Shown here: positions 9,174 through 17,087 of the stretch, one piece after another
How the letters are laid out: every line of letters starts with the position of its first letter
How positions within the stretch are numbered: position 1 is the stretch's first letter
Assembly: GCA_902727855.1 (NCBI GenBank)
Contig: CACVAS010000107.1
Location: 181,137 to 245,136 of the forward strand
Source of the DNA: an uncultured Sulfurovum sp.
GTDB lineage: Bacteria > Campylobacterota > Campylobacteria > Campylobacterales > Sulfurovaceae
DNA length: 64,000 nucleotides
Direction of reading: 5' to 3'
Made by a program: the position numbers and the translations under genes
The notes under the pieces: model-generated
Seen by the model: only the letters and a program-made list of their open reading frames with translations
What the model was told of the DNA's origin: nothing
Database searches by the model: none

Positions 9174-10106
9174 TTAAGCCAGTCGTTTCAGCAGTTTATA
9201 TGTAAGTGGTTGTGTGAGTATCCATGGTTCCTTGACAATGTTCTTAAGTACAATGGTACGTATTTGTTTTTTATGCTCTTTTGCTTGTGCAATAGCATAG
9301 TAAAAATAATAAGGCTTATTCTTTTGCCCAGATGAAAGTTTGATTAATTTAGATACTTTTTCTTTCTCTACATGTTCCATAAAATGTTTGTAGGCATCAT
9401 CAATCTCTCCAAGATAAGTGTCTAATCCGTTGGCTAATGCAGTAGAGGCATGTTCTCGCATAAATACCATATCATTAATCATCTCAAATTTAAATCCATT
9501 CATAGCCAAGTAAATCATTGTGGTCATATCCGAAGGTGCTTGTGGATGTGTTGTTGGTATATACCCACCGTATTTAAAAAATGATTCACGACTAAAACAT
9601 GTACCTGAAGGTGTAAGCCCTCCATAAAGAAATGCCATTGGTGCATACTCTCCAACAACAACTTGGTTATAGGAAAAGCCAGCATATTTTATAAACTTTT
9701 GAGAGAAGTCACGAAACATGCTATGTCCCCAAACAATATATTTCTTCGGGTAGTTTCGCTCAGCAAGTTTTTTTGCAAAAGTTTCAACTGTATTATCTTC
9801 TAAAATATCATCAGAGTGACAATAAACGAGATAATCACCACTTCCATGTTCTAAACATAGATTATGGTTGTCATACAGTCCAACAGTTTCAGGATTATTG
9901 ATAACTTTGATTTTATCATTGTCACTGTATTGTGCTATGACTTCATCAGTACCATCTTTACTTGCATTATTGACTATAAGAATTTCGTAGTCAATGTCTG
10001 TTTTCTGATTGATACACGATTCTATCGTACTTGCAATAGTTTGTGCGTTATTATATGTGGGAATAGCTATAGTAATTAATGTATTGTTCAATGGTATGTA
10101 CCTCAA
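9174..10106 (-). CDS. GT2 family glycosyltransferase
   Basis: 310 residues with an N-terminal GT-A domain: ITIAIPTYNNAQTIASTIES, ILIVNNASKDGTDEV, and the metal-binding motif YCHSDDILE near residue 96. No membrane segment is visible, so it should act in the cytoplasm on a lipid-linked glycan. It converges on the PIG-L gene with a 26-base gap and diverges from rfbC. Donor and acceptor cannot be read from the sequence; the neighbouring rfbC and rfbD make a rhamnose donor possible. Confidence 0.85.
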   Translation of the reverse strand: MRYIPLNNTLITIAIPTYNNAQTIASTIESCINQKTDIDYEILIVNNASKDGTDEVIAQYSDNDKIKVINNPETVGLYDNHNLCLEHGSGDYLVYCHSDDILEDNTVETFAKKLAERNYPKKYIVWGHSMFRDFSQKFIKYAGFSYNQVVVGEYAPMAFLYGGLTPSGTCFSRESFFKYGGYIPTTHPQAPSDMTTMIYLAMNGFKFEMINDMVFMREHASTALANGLDTYLGEIDDAYKHFMEHVEKEKVSKLIKLSSGQKNKPYYFYYAIAQAKEHKKQIRTIVLKNIVKEPWILTQPLTYKLLKRLA

Positions 10107-10253
10107 TTTATTATTAGAAGTACATTATACTATAAAAAACCCCAAAAAGTGATACATGTAAATACTCATATTTGTCAATGCGTATAAAGATATATTTGTG
10201 TAATTTAGAGGACTGCTTTCTTCATAGAGAACACGACTTAAGCGGTAGGTAGA

Positions 10254-10259
10254 TATAAT
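10254..10259 (+). promoter_or_regulatory. Candidate -10 box for rfbC-rfbD
   Basis: A TATAAT lies 47 bases before the rfbC start, in the 200-base gap between divergent genes. No clear TTGACA precedes it. Apart from this box, I see nothing further in the gap. Confidence 0.35.
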
Positions 10260-10306
10260 ATCAGTTAAAAAAATGAGTTTATTTATTTGAATTTTCAGGA
10301 GAAAAT

Positions 10307-10876
10307 ATGCAGTTTACAAGAACTAAAATTGAAGATGTTGTTATTATTGAGCCAGAAGTACATGGTGATGATAGAGGCTATTTTGTTGAGACGTTTCGTC
10401 AAGATAAATTAGAGAATTTTTTAGGGTATAAAATAGATTTTTGTCAAGACAATGAGTCTAAAAGTTCAAGAGGTGTTTTACGTGGACTACATTATCAACT
10501 TGCACCAGATGCTCAGACAAAACTTGTACGTGTCATTCAAGGGAGTGTTTTAGATGTTGCTGTAGATATTAGGGTTGGAAGTGCCACATTTGGGCAATTT
10601 GTTGCGGTAAAACTAAGTAGCGATAACAAAAAACAGCTACTTGTACCTAGAGGGTTTGCACATGGTTTTGTTGTATTGGAAGATGATACAGTATTTGCAT
10701 ATAAAGTTGACAACTACTACTCTCCTACAAATGATAGAGGTATCGCTTTTGATGACCCCGCGATTGGTATTGATTGGCAACTTTCTGGAGATGAACTTAG
10801 TTTATCTGACAAAGATAGACTACAACCGACTATATTTGATGCAGAGCTTTTTACATATGAGGATAATTTATATTAG
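10307..10876 (+). CDS. rfbC: dTDP-4-dehydrorhamnose 3,5-epimerase
   Basis: 189 residues, the normal RmlC length. It carries HGDDRGYFVETFRQD near residue 20, the catalytic-His stretch RGVLRGLHYQ near residue 60, VLDVAVDIRVGS, and PRGFAHGFVVL of the cupin fold. RmlC epimerises C3 and C5 of dTDP-4-keto-6-deoxyglucose, the third step to dTDP-L-rhamnose. AGGAG lies just upstream. rfbD follows 55 bases later. The first two pathway enzymes (rfbA, rfbB) are about 28 kb away on the other strand. Confidence 0.95.
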   Translation: MQFTRTKIEDVVIIEPEVHGDDRGYFVETFRQDKLENFLGYKIDFCQDNESKSSRGVLRGLHYQLAPDAQTKLVRVIQGSVLDVAVDIRVGSATFGQFVAVKLSSDNKKQLLVPRGFAHGFVVLEDDTVFAYKVDNYYSPTNDRGIAFDDPAIGIDWQLSGDELSLSDKDRLQPTIFDAELFTYEDNLY

Positions 10877-10931
10877 AAATACGCATAAATAGAGATGATT
10901 TTATATAACGATGTAGAAGGAATTAATACAA

Positions 10932-11804
10932 ATGGTAAAAAATATTTTAGTAACGGGTGACAAAGGTCAACTTGGAAATGAAATAAAAGTATTGAGTGTA
11001 GATGTAAATAATTGTAATTTTTATTTTATTGATAGAGATAATTTAGATATAACAGATAGAGAGGCTTTAGAAAGTTTTTGTAAAGATAAGAGTATTCATA
11101 TTATTATTAATTGTGCTGCATATACCGCTGTCGATCAGGCAGAGTCAGATGTTGAAACTGCAAATGAAGTGAACCATTTAGCCGTCAAAACTATGGCACA
11201 AATAGCAAAAAAAGAGAGCATAAGATTAATACATATCTCAACAGATTATGTTTTTGATGGAGAGAACTATAGACCTTACTTGGAAAATGATGTTGTCAAT
11301 CCACAAGGTGTATATGGTGAAACAAAACTAGAGGGTGAAAACGCAATTCTAAAAGAAAACCCTGAGGGTGCAGTGATTATCAGAACTTCATGGGTCTATT
11401 CATCATTTGGAAATAACTTTGTTAAAACCATGTTGCGCCTAGCAAAAGAGAGAGATGAACTAGGTATTATCTTTGATCAGGTTGGTACACCAACCTATGC
11501 TAAACATTTGGCAGAAACGATTTTGCATATAGTTCATAATAATACGAAAGCACAAGAATCTGTGGAAATTTATCACTACAGTAATGAAGGTGTATGTTCT
11601 TGGTATGACTTTGCAAAAGCCATATTTGAACTCTCAGATATAACGTGCAAGGTCAATGCGATTAAAACGGCACAATATCCTACACCAGCGAAACGTCCTC
11701 ATTATAGTGTATTAGATAAGGAAAAAATTAAAAGCCACTATCAAACATTGGAGATACCTTATTGGAAAGATGGACTGAAAGAGTGTCTCTCACATCTCTC
11801 GTAG
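10932..11804 (+). CDS. rfbD: dTDP-4-dehydrorhamnose reductase
   Basis: 290-residue SDR-type reductase. The Rossmann NAD(P) motif is VTGDKGQLGNEI at the N-terminus. Other hallmarks are NCAAYTAVDQAE, STDYVFDG, the catalytic VYGETKLEGE (YxxxK), RTSWVYSSFGNNF and DQVGTPTYA. RmlD performs the last step to dTDP-L-rhamnose. The ribosome site is AAGGA. It is probably co-transcribed with rfbC and converges on the rhamnosyltransferase with a 5-base gap. Confidence 0.95.
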   Translation: MVKNILVTGDKGQLGNEIKVLSVDVNNCNFYFIDRDNLDITDREALESFCKDKSIHIIINCAAYTAVDQAESDVETANEVNHLAVKTMAQIAKKESIRLIHISTDYVFDGENYRPYLENDVVNPQGVYGETKLEGENAILKENPEGAVIIRTSWVYSSFGNNFVKTMLRLAKERDELGIIFDQVGTPTYAKHLAETILHIVHNNTKAQESVEIYHYSNEGVCSWYDFAKAIFELSDITCKVNAIKTAQYPTPAKRPHYSVLDKEKIKSHYQTLEIPYWKDGLKECLSHLS

Positions 11805-11809
11805 GGCAT

Positions 11810-12715
11810 TTAGTCCCACCAACTTTTATGCATACTAAGTTTTTTAATACTTTTAAGTGACAGCTTCTGATATTGCTTGCCTAGTTTATAGCCTAGATAT
11901 TTACATCCGTTACGCAGAAAAAACGAGGGTATTTGATGGTAGGCTTGGTGTTTGAGTAAATAGAGAAATTCAGACTTGATGTACTTAATACCTTCACCTT
12001 CTGCTTTACCAAATGTTTCAAGTAGCCATGATTCATTTTTATGAAAGACACCAATGTCAAAATATCGTTTACATTCCTGCATAACAGTATAGCTGTGAGA
12101 ATGATAGACTTGAGCATTGGCTACATAGGCTAAACTATAACCTTCTAAGAGTATTTTTGCACCTGCATGGACATCTTCACCCAAAATAAGTCCATCTTTA
12201 AAATAGCCTACACTTTCAAGTGCCTCTTTTCTGTACGCAGCGAAGCTATCAGAGAGAAAAGCAGTTTTAATCCCATACTCTTTTTTGTCTTCTATCGTTT
12301 TAACATGAGATTTTTGTGGGTAATTAAATGCTCTTAAGTGTTTACCAAAGATATTGGTTTTCTCATAACTTAATTGTCGTCCATACGCTGCACCTACCTG
12401 GGGTGATTTAAATATTTGAACAATACGTGAAATAGTTTGATGGTTATAGGGCAGTGCATCTTGTGTTAGAAAAATTAAAATATCGCCTGTTGCATATTGT
12501 GCGGCAATCGTTCTGGTGCCACCATGGTCAAAATCACTTTGAGCAATGGTGAGTATATGAGGTGTATGGGTTTTTGCTATGTTTACTGTGTTGTCTGTAG
12601 ATGTTGAATCTATAATAATAAGTTCAAAAGTAACGCTCTGTAAAGCAAGAGATTCTAGTAGTGTAGGTAGATACTTTTCTGCATTGTAAGTAGGAATAAT
12701 AAGTGAAATATTGAT
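11810..12715 (-). CDS. Rhamnosyltransferase-like GT2, full frame but with ATC at the start position
   Basis: The frame from 12715 to the TAG at 11810 is uninterrupted, about 301 residues. It begins NISLIIPTYNAEKYLP, continues through LIIIDSTSTDNT, and has the metal motif IFLTQDALP near residue 90. TQDxxP is typical of rhamnosyltransferases. The C-terminal part has LGEDVHAGAKIL. The frame has no ATG, GTG or TTG early enough: upstream it meets TAG and TAA. AGGAG (12726-12722) sits 6 bases before an ATC at 12715-12713, exactly where ATG would be expected. Either ATC is used, a point mutation silenced the gene, or this is a sequencing error. A TTG at 12184 would lose the whole donor-binding half. 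Confidence 0.75.
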   Translation of the reverse strand: MNISLIIPTYNAEKYLPTLLESLALQSVTFELIIIDSTSTDNTVNIAKTHTPHILTIAQSDFDHGGTRTIAAQYATGDILIFLTQDALPYNHQTISRIVQIFKSPQVGAAYGRQLSYEKTNIFGKHLRAFNYPQKSHVKTIEDKKEYGIKTAFLSDSFAAYRKEALESVGYFKDGLILGEDVHAGAKILLEGYSLAYVANAQVYHSHSYTVMQECKRYFDIGVFHKNESWLLETFGKAEGEGIKYIKSEFLYLLKHQAYHQIPSFFLRNGCKYLGYKLGKQYQKLSLKSIKKLSMHKSWWD

Positions 12716-12743
12716 AGGTGTCTCCTACAAAATTTATTTTGGC

Positions 12744-12749
12744 ATTATA
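12744..12749 (-). promoter_or_regulatory. Candidate -10 box for the start-less GT2
   Basis: TATAAT on the minus strand, upstream of the AGGAG at 12726-12722. Promoter and ribosome site both look preserved although the start codon is not. Confidence 0.3.
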
Positions 12750-12778
12750 TCAAATATTTTAATAGATAAGGTGAGAGT

Positions 12779-12824
12779 GTAGGTTTATAGAGATTTTGTG
12801 ATAAAATAATATTGCTAAACCTAC
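12779..12824. repeat. 9-bp inverted repeat at the GT2/RHS junction
   Basis: GTAGGTTTA (12779-12787) is the exact reverse complement of TAAACCTAC (12816-12824), with 28 bases between. It sits exactly where the RHS fragment begins and could mark the edge of an inserted or deleted segment. A chance match is possible in AT-rich DNA. Confidence 0.35.
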
Positions 12825-12825
12825 T

Positions 12826-13314
12826 GTGAAGTGGGGAGAGAAATTGATGGGTCGCTTGCAGATAGTCAATGGTTCTATAACAACGTATCTTGTAGATGCT
12901 AACACGCCATATGTAAAAGTCATTACTGAGAGCAAAGACAACGGTACACAGATAGAATACACCTATGGTAATGACCTCATAAGTAATGGTGAGCACTACT
13001 TCCTCACAGATGCACTTGGAAGTACGAGAGGGCTTATTGACCAAACGGAACAGTTGACGGATACCCATAACTATACACTATATGGTGAACTTAGTAATAA
13101 TACGGGTACTGCTGAGAATAACTTTCTTTATACTGGGGAACAGTTTGACAGTGAGACGGAAGATTACTTTTTGAGTGCTACATACTATAACCCTAACTCT
13201 GCTATGTTTTTGTCTAGTTATTTGGGGTCATTCCACGTTTCCCCTTTTTTATTATCTCATTTGAATTACATGCTGGACAATATTTGGTGTTTTTTTACAG
13301 CCATTTGTAAATAA
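12826..13314 (+). pseudogene. RHS-repeat protein fragment (C-terminal core tip), truncated at both ends
   Basis: The frame gives 162 residues from a GTG. Residues up to about 129 match the end of an RHS/YD-repeat core: TYLVDANTPYVKVI, YTYGNDLIS, HYFLTDALGSTRGLID, LYGE, FLYTGEQFDSETEDYFLSA and YYNPNSAMFLS. The usual next motif leading to the toxin tip is missing. From about 13215 the frame runs antisense through other debris (SYLGSFHVSP onward) until a chance stop. RHS proteins are normally over 1000 residues, so only the last part of the shell survives. No toxin or immunity gene is present. Confidence 0.75.
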
Positions 13315-13435
13315 ACCTTTGTTTACTCCCAATATACCGTAATCTGAAAGGGTTTTCATGCGCCCATTTTTTTCATTACGTCTCATAGGCAATAAGTGCC
13401 TTTCATCCCCTATATGTTCTTGACCGACGACGGCC
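13214..13435 (-). mobile_element. Decayed transposase-like remnant with an N-terminal zinc-binding motif
   Basis: On the minus strand, 13279 to 13214 reads YCPACNSNEIIKKGKRG then MTPNN and a stop. This resembles the CPxC zinc ribbon and basic stretch at the N-terminus of several transposase families. A separate frame upstream (about 13435 to 13290) reads GQEHIGDERHLLPMRRNE and onward, and runs into it across a run of seven A, suggesting a frameshift. The fragment stops just where RHS homology stops (about 13215), so the two probably abut at an old insertion or recombination point. Function lost; family uncertain. Confidence 0.45.
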
Positions 13436-13441
13436 GGTCAA
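13420..13441. repeat. GC-rich hairpin
   Basis: TTGACCG (13420-13426) pairs with CGGTCAA (13435-13441) around an 8-base loop. It is conspicuously GC-rich against AT-rich surroundings and lies 10 bases beyond the stop of the minus-strand lipoprotein gene. There is no T-run on the minus strand, so it is a poor intrinsic terminator. It may instead belong to the mobile-element debris. Confidence 0.35.
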
Positions 13442-13451
13442 AAATATCATT

Positions 13452-14024
13452 TTATTCCCAAACTTTAACATTTGGTATTTGACTGATAGACTTTGTAGTG
13501 CCTATATTTGGAAAACATTGATGCAAATATTTTTTATCATGAGACATATCGTTATTAATTTTAAGTGTTGCTTTTTGTTTTGTTTCCCAACCACCATAGA
13601 TTGTATAGCTACCAATATAAGTGGGATTATTTTTAGTAACATTAAAAGATAATACTTTTTTAGTTGTAGGTTTTGCTTCTATGAAATTCGTTTTAGTAAA
13701 TTTAAATGTATTTGAAAAACGACGTATCTCGTATTCACCAGGTGGTAGACTAATTGTAAATAAACTACCTCTATTACCATTTTTATTAAAATCATGTTTT
13801 TTATTAAAAGGTTTGGTATCTATTGCATCTACACGTGCGACATATTTACCACCTTTTGTATAAAAAAACATATTTCCATCATATGCTGTAGGGTTTGCAG
13901 TATATAAAGAACCATAGATAAGTCCATTTCCATTTTCAGCAAATTTATAGTTTGGTTTTAGATCGTACTTACTGCAACCTAACATTATGAATGCAGTAAT
14001 AATTAAAATACTTATTTTTTTCAT
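13452..14024 (-). CDS. Hypothetical lipoprotein
   Basis: 190 residues. It begins MKKISILIITAFIMLGCSKYD, a lipoprotein signal with the lipobox Cys at about residue 16. The mature part looks beta-rich: GLIYGSLYTANPTAYDG, SLPPGEYEIRRFSN, YIGSYTIYGGWE. The SLPPGEYEIR pattern resembles the last strands of small carbohydrate- or peptidoglycan-associated beta-sandwich lipoproteins, but I recognise no family. A ribosome-site-like AAAGG precedes the ATG. It stands alone between transposase-like debris on both sides, so it may be cargo of a past insertion. Confidence 0.65.
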   Translation of the reverse strand: MKKISILIITAFIMLGCSKYDLKPNYKFAENGNGLIYGSLYTANPTAYDGNMFFYTKGGKYVARVDAIDTKPFNKKHDFNKNGNRGSLFTISLPPGEYEIRRFSNTFKFTKTNFIEAKPTTKKVLSFNVTKNNPTYIGSYTIYGGWETKQKATLKINNDMSHDKKYLHQCFPNIGTTKSISQIPNVKVWE

Positions 14025-14675
14025 TTTCTGACCTTTTTTATTTTGTATTATGATATCGAAATAAAATTATAGGTTACTTTTATACAAGAGGACAAAATGT
14101 GACATTGATTCTTTAATAAAACTTAAGTTAAGACCTATCAAAGCTTAAGAATTCTCTCCCCAAACTCTCATAATTCTCCATATAAGACATAATGAAAAAT
14201 ACGGGCGCCTAAATTTAGTTTTATATTATAGTTAACCAAGTAATCATCAATCAATTTAACCTTTAATCGCCTACTTATTCCTTGATGCAATTTAATCAGT
14301 TTTTTTAATTGGGTAAATACACCTCCAACCAATAAGTTAGTTGTAGTAGGTAAATTGTGCATAGGGATAGTTTCTTCTCGTTCCTGTCTATCCTCGGTGA
14401 GATTGAATAGTATAGAACCAGGGAGAAATCAATAGCAAGTTGTGAGGTCTTGTTCGATATACACCTATTAACTTAGTGTCAATATTTGGCAGACTCTGCC
14501 AAAAACTAACTATTTTGTGTGTGTTTGCACTATGATTGGGATAGGTGATTTGATTTATTATTGTTTTGGACAATAAGATTTTTTATAGTAGATGTTCAGA
14601 CTATTATACCGAAGTATAGGTCAATAATAAGTACATAAAGATATAATCATAGCTATATTATTTTTAGGATAGCAC
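14025..14675. other. Gene-poor interval between the lipoprotein and the second MBOAT gene
   Basis: No intact gene is visible. The interval holds a transposase C-terminal remnant (14168-14398, minus) and a TATAAT at 14642-14647 before the MBOAT start. Short frames such as 14388-14573 on the minus strand have no recognisable features. Confidence 0.5.
14168..14398 (-). mobile_element. Transposase C-terminal remnant
   Basis: The minus-strand frame reads TEDRQEREETIPMHNLP, then TTTNLLVGGVFTQLKKL, then IKLHQGISRRLKVKLIDDYL, ending at 14168. The pattern TTN-x-x-x-GG-x-F-x-x-LK, then a His-x-Gly helix and a Lys-rich helix, resembles the end of IS256-related transposases of the variant zinc-binding type. 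A TGA interrupts the frame a few codons upstream and no N-terminal part follows in order. The zinc-ribbon fragment at 13214-13435 may derive from the same family, but its order shows the two are not one intact element. Confidence 0.45.
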
Positions 14676-16091
14676 TTGTTATTTAACTCTTATTCCTTTA
14701 TTTTCTTTTTTCTACCTGTCACATTTTTTGTCTATTTCTATTTGAATAAGATGCGTTTAGTTGAAGCAAGTAAGGGGTTTTTAGTACTTGCGTCACTTTT
14801 TTTCTATGCATGGTGGAATGTGGCATATTTACCTTTATTACTTGGTTCAATGTTGTTTAACTATACAGTGGGTAGAGAGCTTGTAAAACGTACTTCAAAA
14901 GTACTTCTAGGTGTAGGAGTTGGTGTCAATATAGCACTTTTGGGTTATTTTAAATACATGGACTTTTTTATTATTAATTATAATCGTCTGGTTGAAAATG
15001 ATTTACCTTTGTTACATCTTGCCTTACCTTTAGCCATCAGCTTTTATACATTTCAGCAAATAGCTTATTTGGTAGACAGTTATAGGGGAGAAACCAAAGA
15101 GTATGACTTTTTAAATTATGCAGTGTTTGTAAGTTTCTTCCCACAGCTTATTGCTGGGCCTATTGTGCATCATAAAGAGATGATGCCACAATTTGCAAAA
15201 CTTAAAAATAAAGTAGCCAATTATCATAACATTGCACTAGGGTTGTTTATTTTTTCTATGGGGTTGTTTAAAAAAGTAGTCATTGCCGATACGTTTGCCG
15301 TATGGGCAACAAAAGGGTTTGATGTAGCCACAACCCTTAACATGCTTGAAGCATGGTTTACCTCACTCTCATACACTTTTCAGCTCTATTTTGATTTCTC
15401 TGGTTATGCCGATATGGCTATAGGTTTGGCACTTTTATTTAACATCAAAATACCTATAAACTTTTACTCGCCTTATAAAGCAACCAGTATTCAAGACTTC
15501 TGGAGAAGATGGCACATGACATTGAGTCGTTTTTTAAAAGACTATATTTATATACCTCTAGGAGGTAATAGAAAAGGTGAAATGCGTACCTATACAAATC
15601 TTTTTGCTACCTTTGTTTTAGGAGGCATTTGGCATGGGGCAGGGTGGACTTTTGTTTTTTGGGGTGTGTTGCATGGAGGTGCTTTAGTCGTACACCGTGT
15701 ATGGCAAAAACTTGGGTTTAAAATGCATAGTGTTTTGGCATGGTTTATTACCTTTAACTTTATTAATATCACTTGGGTATTCTTTAGGGCGATTAATTTT
15801 GAATCTGCAATCAAGGTCCTTAAGGGCATCTTTATGGGGCAGTTTGTACTTCCAGCTGGTGTGGGTGTAGACTTGCAAATGCAGATGTCTTGGAGTAAAC
15901 TGTATACGACAGATACATATCTTTATTTGTGGATGATAGTGGCCTTTCTTATGGTACTTGTTTTACCTAACTCTATGCAATGGATGAAGAAGTTTAAATT
16001 AAACTTCTTCTATCTTACTTTAACAGTTTTGTTTTTTATGTCACTCTTTTTGTTGCATCGAAAAAGTGAATTTATCTATTTTAATTTTTAA
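14676..16091 (+). CDS. MBOAT O-acyltransferase, AlgI/DltB type (copy 2)
   Basis: 471 residues, strongly similar along its whole length to the product of 763-2205 (same MLFNSY start, QQIAYLVDSYR, PQLIAGPIVHHKEMMPQFA, FWRRWHMTLSRFLKDY, GGIWHGAGW with the catalytic His, and the SEFIYFNF end). Predicted role is to move acyl groups across the inner membrane for O-acylation of a surface glycan. The start is TTG with AGGAT 5 bases upstream. It is followed by its own SGNH partner and an LtaS-like protein, so this copy sits in a different gene context from copy 1. Confidence 0.93.
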   Translation: MLFNSYSFIFFFLPVTFFVYFYLNKMRLVEASKGFLVLASLFFYAWWNVAYLPLLLGSMLFNYTVGRELVKRTSKVLLGVGVGVNIALLGYFKYMDFFIINYNRLVENDLPLLHLALPLAISFYTFQQIAYLVDSYRGETKEYDFLNYAVFVSFFPQLIAGPIVHHKEMMPQFAKLKNKVANYHNIALGLFIFSMGLFKKVVIADTFAVWATKGFDVATTLNMLEAWFTSLSYTFQLYFDFSGYADMAIGLALLFNIKIPINFYSPYKATSIQDFWRRWHMTLSRFLKDYIYIPLGGNRKGEMRTYTNLFATFVLGGIWHGAGWTFVFWGVLHGGALVVHRVWQKLGFKMHSVLAWFITFNFINITWVFFRAINFESAIKVLKGIFMGQFVLPAGVGVDLQMQMSWSKLYTTDTYLYLWMIVAFLMVLVLPNSMQWMKKFKLNFFYLTLTVLFFMSLFLLHRKSEFIYFNF

Positions 16092-16103
16092 TAAGGAGTG
16101 GTG

Positions 16104-17087
16104 ATGTTGAGTGGAAAAAGTTATTTACAAATACTCTTTATTGTTTTAGGTGTTATAGCGTTAAGTACATTGTCATATGCGTACTACTATGCTAAAAGTA
16201 ATGCAAAGTCATACCCTTTGCCTTTAATGAACCGTATTTCATTTGATGCAAAACTAAAGTTTATACGCGAAAACATTGACCCTGATGAGGTAGATACGCT
16301 CATTGTAGGTTCTTCTTTAGCGCTAAATAATGTACAAGGCGCAGTGATTGAAGATGAGTCTACTGTGGTAAAAGACGTATTAAATCTCTCTATGTGGTCC
16401 ATTGGAGCATTGCAAGTAGAACAGTTGTTAGAACTTTCAGATGCTTTTCCTAACTTAAAACGTATTGTCTATTCAGGACAGTTTTCTGACTTTGGTAATA
16501 AATTGGTATTTAAAAATTATGACTCAGATGCACTACAAGACTATATGGCAAATACGTTAAACCCTATAGCACACTCAAGGCTTTTACTTGATGCTTGTAA
16601 AGATATAGCATTTTGTAAAAAAAGAGAAAAAGAGTGGACACACCCAAAGTATCATACACAAAAGAATTTTCATTTTTTAAAATTTGACCATACAGGGAGT
16701 GCACCCATAGAGATACATGGGAAAGACCGTATTCAAAGAAGATGGGAAAGCCCTCATGCGCCAGTACAGATTGCAGAAGCGTTTGAAGCACTGCGTCGTA
16801 TTGCACAAAAAGCTAAGAGTGATGGTGTCGCGTTTTACTTTATACAGCAGCCGTACAGACAACCTCTTATAGATAAAGATAAGGGTGTAAAACATGTGAT
16901 GCAAAAGTTTGCAACAGGTGTTAAGAACCTTGTCAATCAAGAAGGTGGTCATTTCCTTTCTTTACACTACCTTTTAAAGCTGGATGATACACATTTTGCT
17001 GACCGTTCTCACCTTAATGCAAATGGTAGTAAAAAAGGTTCAAGTGAAATAGCAAAGTTTATTGACAAGAGTGAAGGTAGCAAGTGA
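16104..17087 (+). CDS. SGNH-like (DltD/AlgJ-type) partner of MBOAT copy 2
   Basis: About 327 residues. AGGAG at 16094-16098 fits the ATG at 16104 better than the in-frame GTG codons at 16098 and 16101. There is one N-terminal membrane anchor, then an SGNH-type domain: LIVGSSLALNN (nucleophile Ser) and ADRSHLNANGS (Asp-His block). The post-anchor stretch SYPLPLMNRISFDAKLKFI matches the partner at 2214. It should act in the periplasm as the final acyl transfer or esterase step. The stop overlaps the next gene's GTG start (GTGA), implying translational coupling. Confidence 0.8.
   Translation: MLSGKSYLQILFIVLGVIALSTLSYAYYYAKSNAKSYPLPLMNRISFDAKLKFIRENIDPDEVDTLIVGSSLALNNVQGAVIEDESTVVKDVLNLSMWSIGALQVEQLLELSDAFPNLKRIVYSGQFSDFGNKLVFKNYDSDALQDYMANTLNPIAHSRLLLDACKDIAFCKKREKEWTHPKYHTQKNFHFLKFDHTGSAPIEIHGKDRIQRRWESPHAPVQIAEAFEALRRIAQKAKSDGVAFYFIQQPYRQPLIDKDKGVKHVMQKFATGVKNLVNQEGGHFLSLHYLLKLDDTHFADRSHLNANGSKKGSSEIAKFIDKSEGSK

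Noticed and set aside
10242..10248. GCGGTAG resembling the ops/JUMPstart element before rfbC
   Set aside because: It lies upstream of the only plausible -10 box (10254-10259), so it would not be in the transcript, and the rest of the JUMPstart consensus is absent.
14388..14573. 61-residue minus-strand open frame upstream of the transposase remnant
   Set aside because: No recognisable motif, different frame from the remnant, no ribosome site; treated as decayed DNA.
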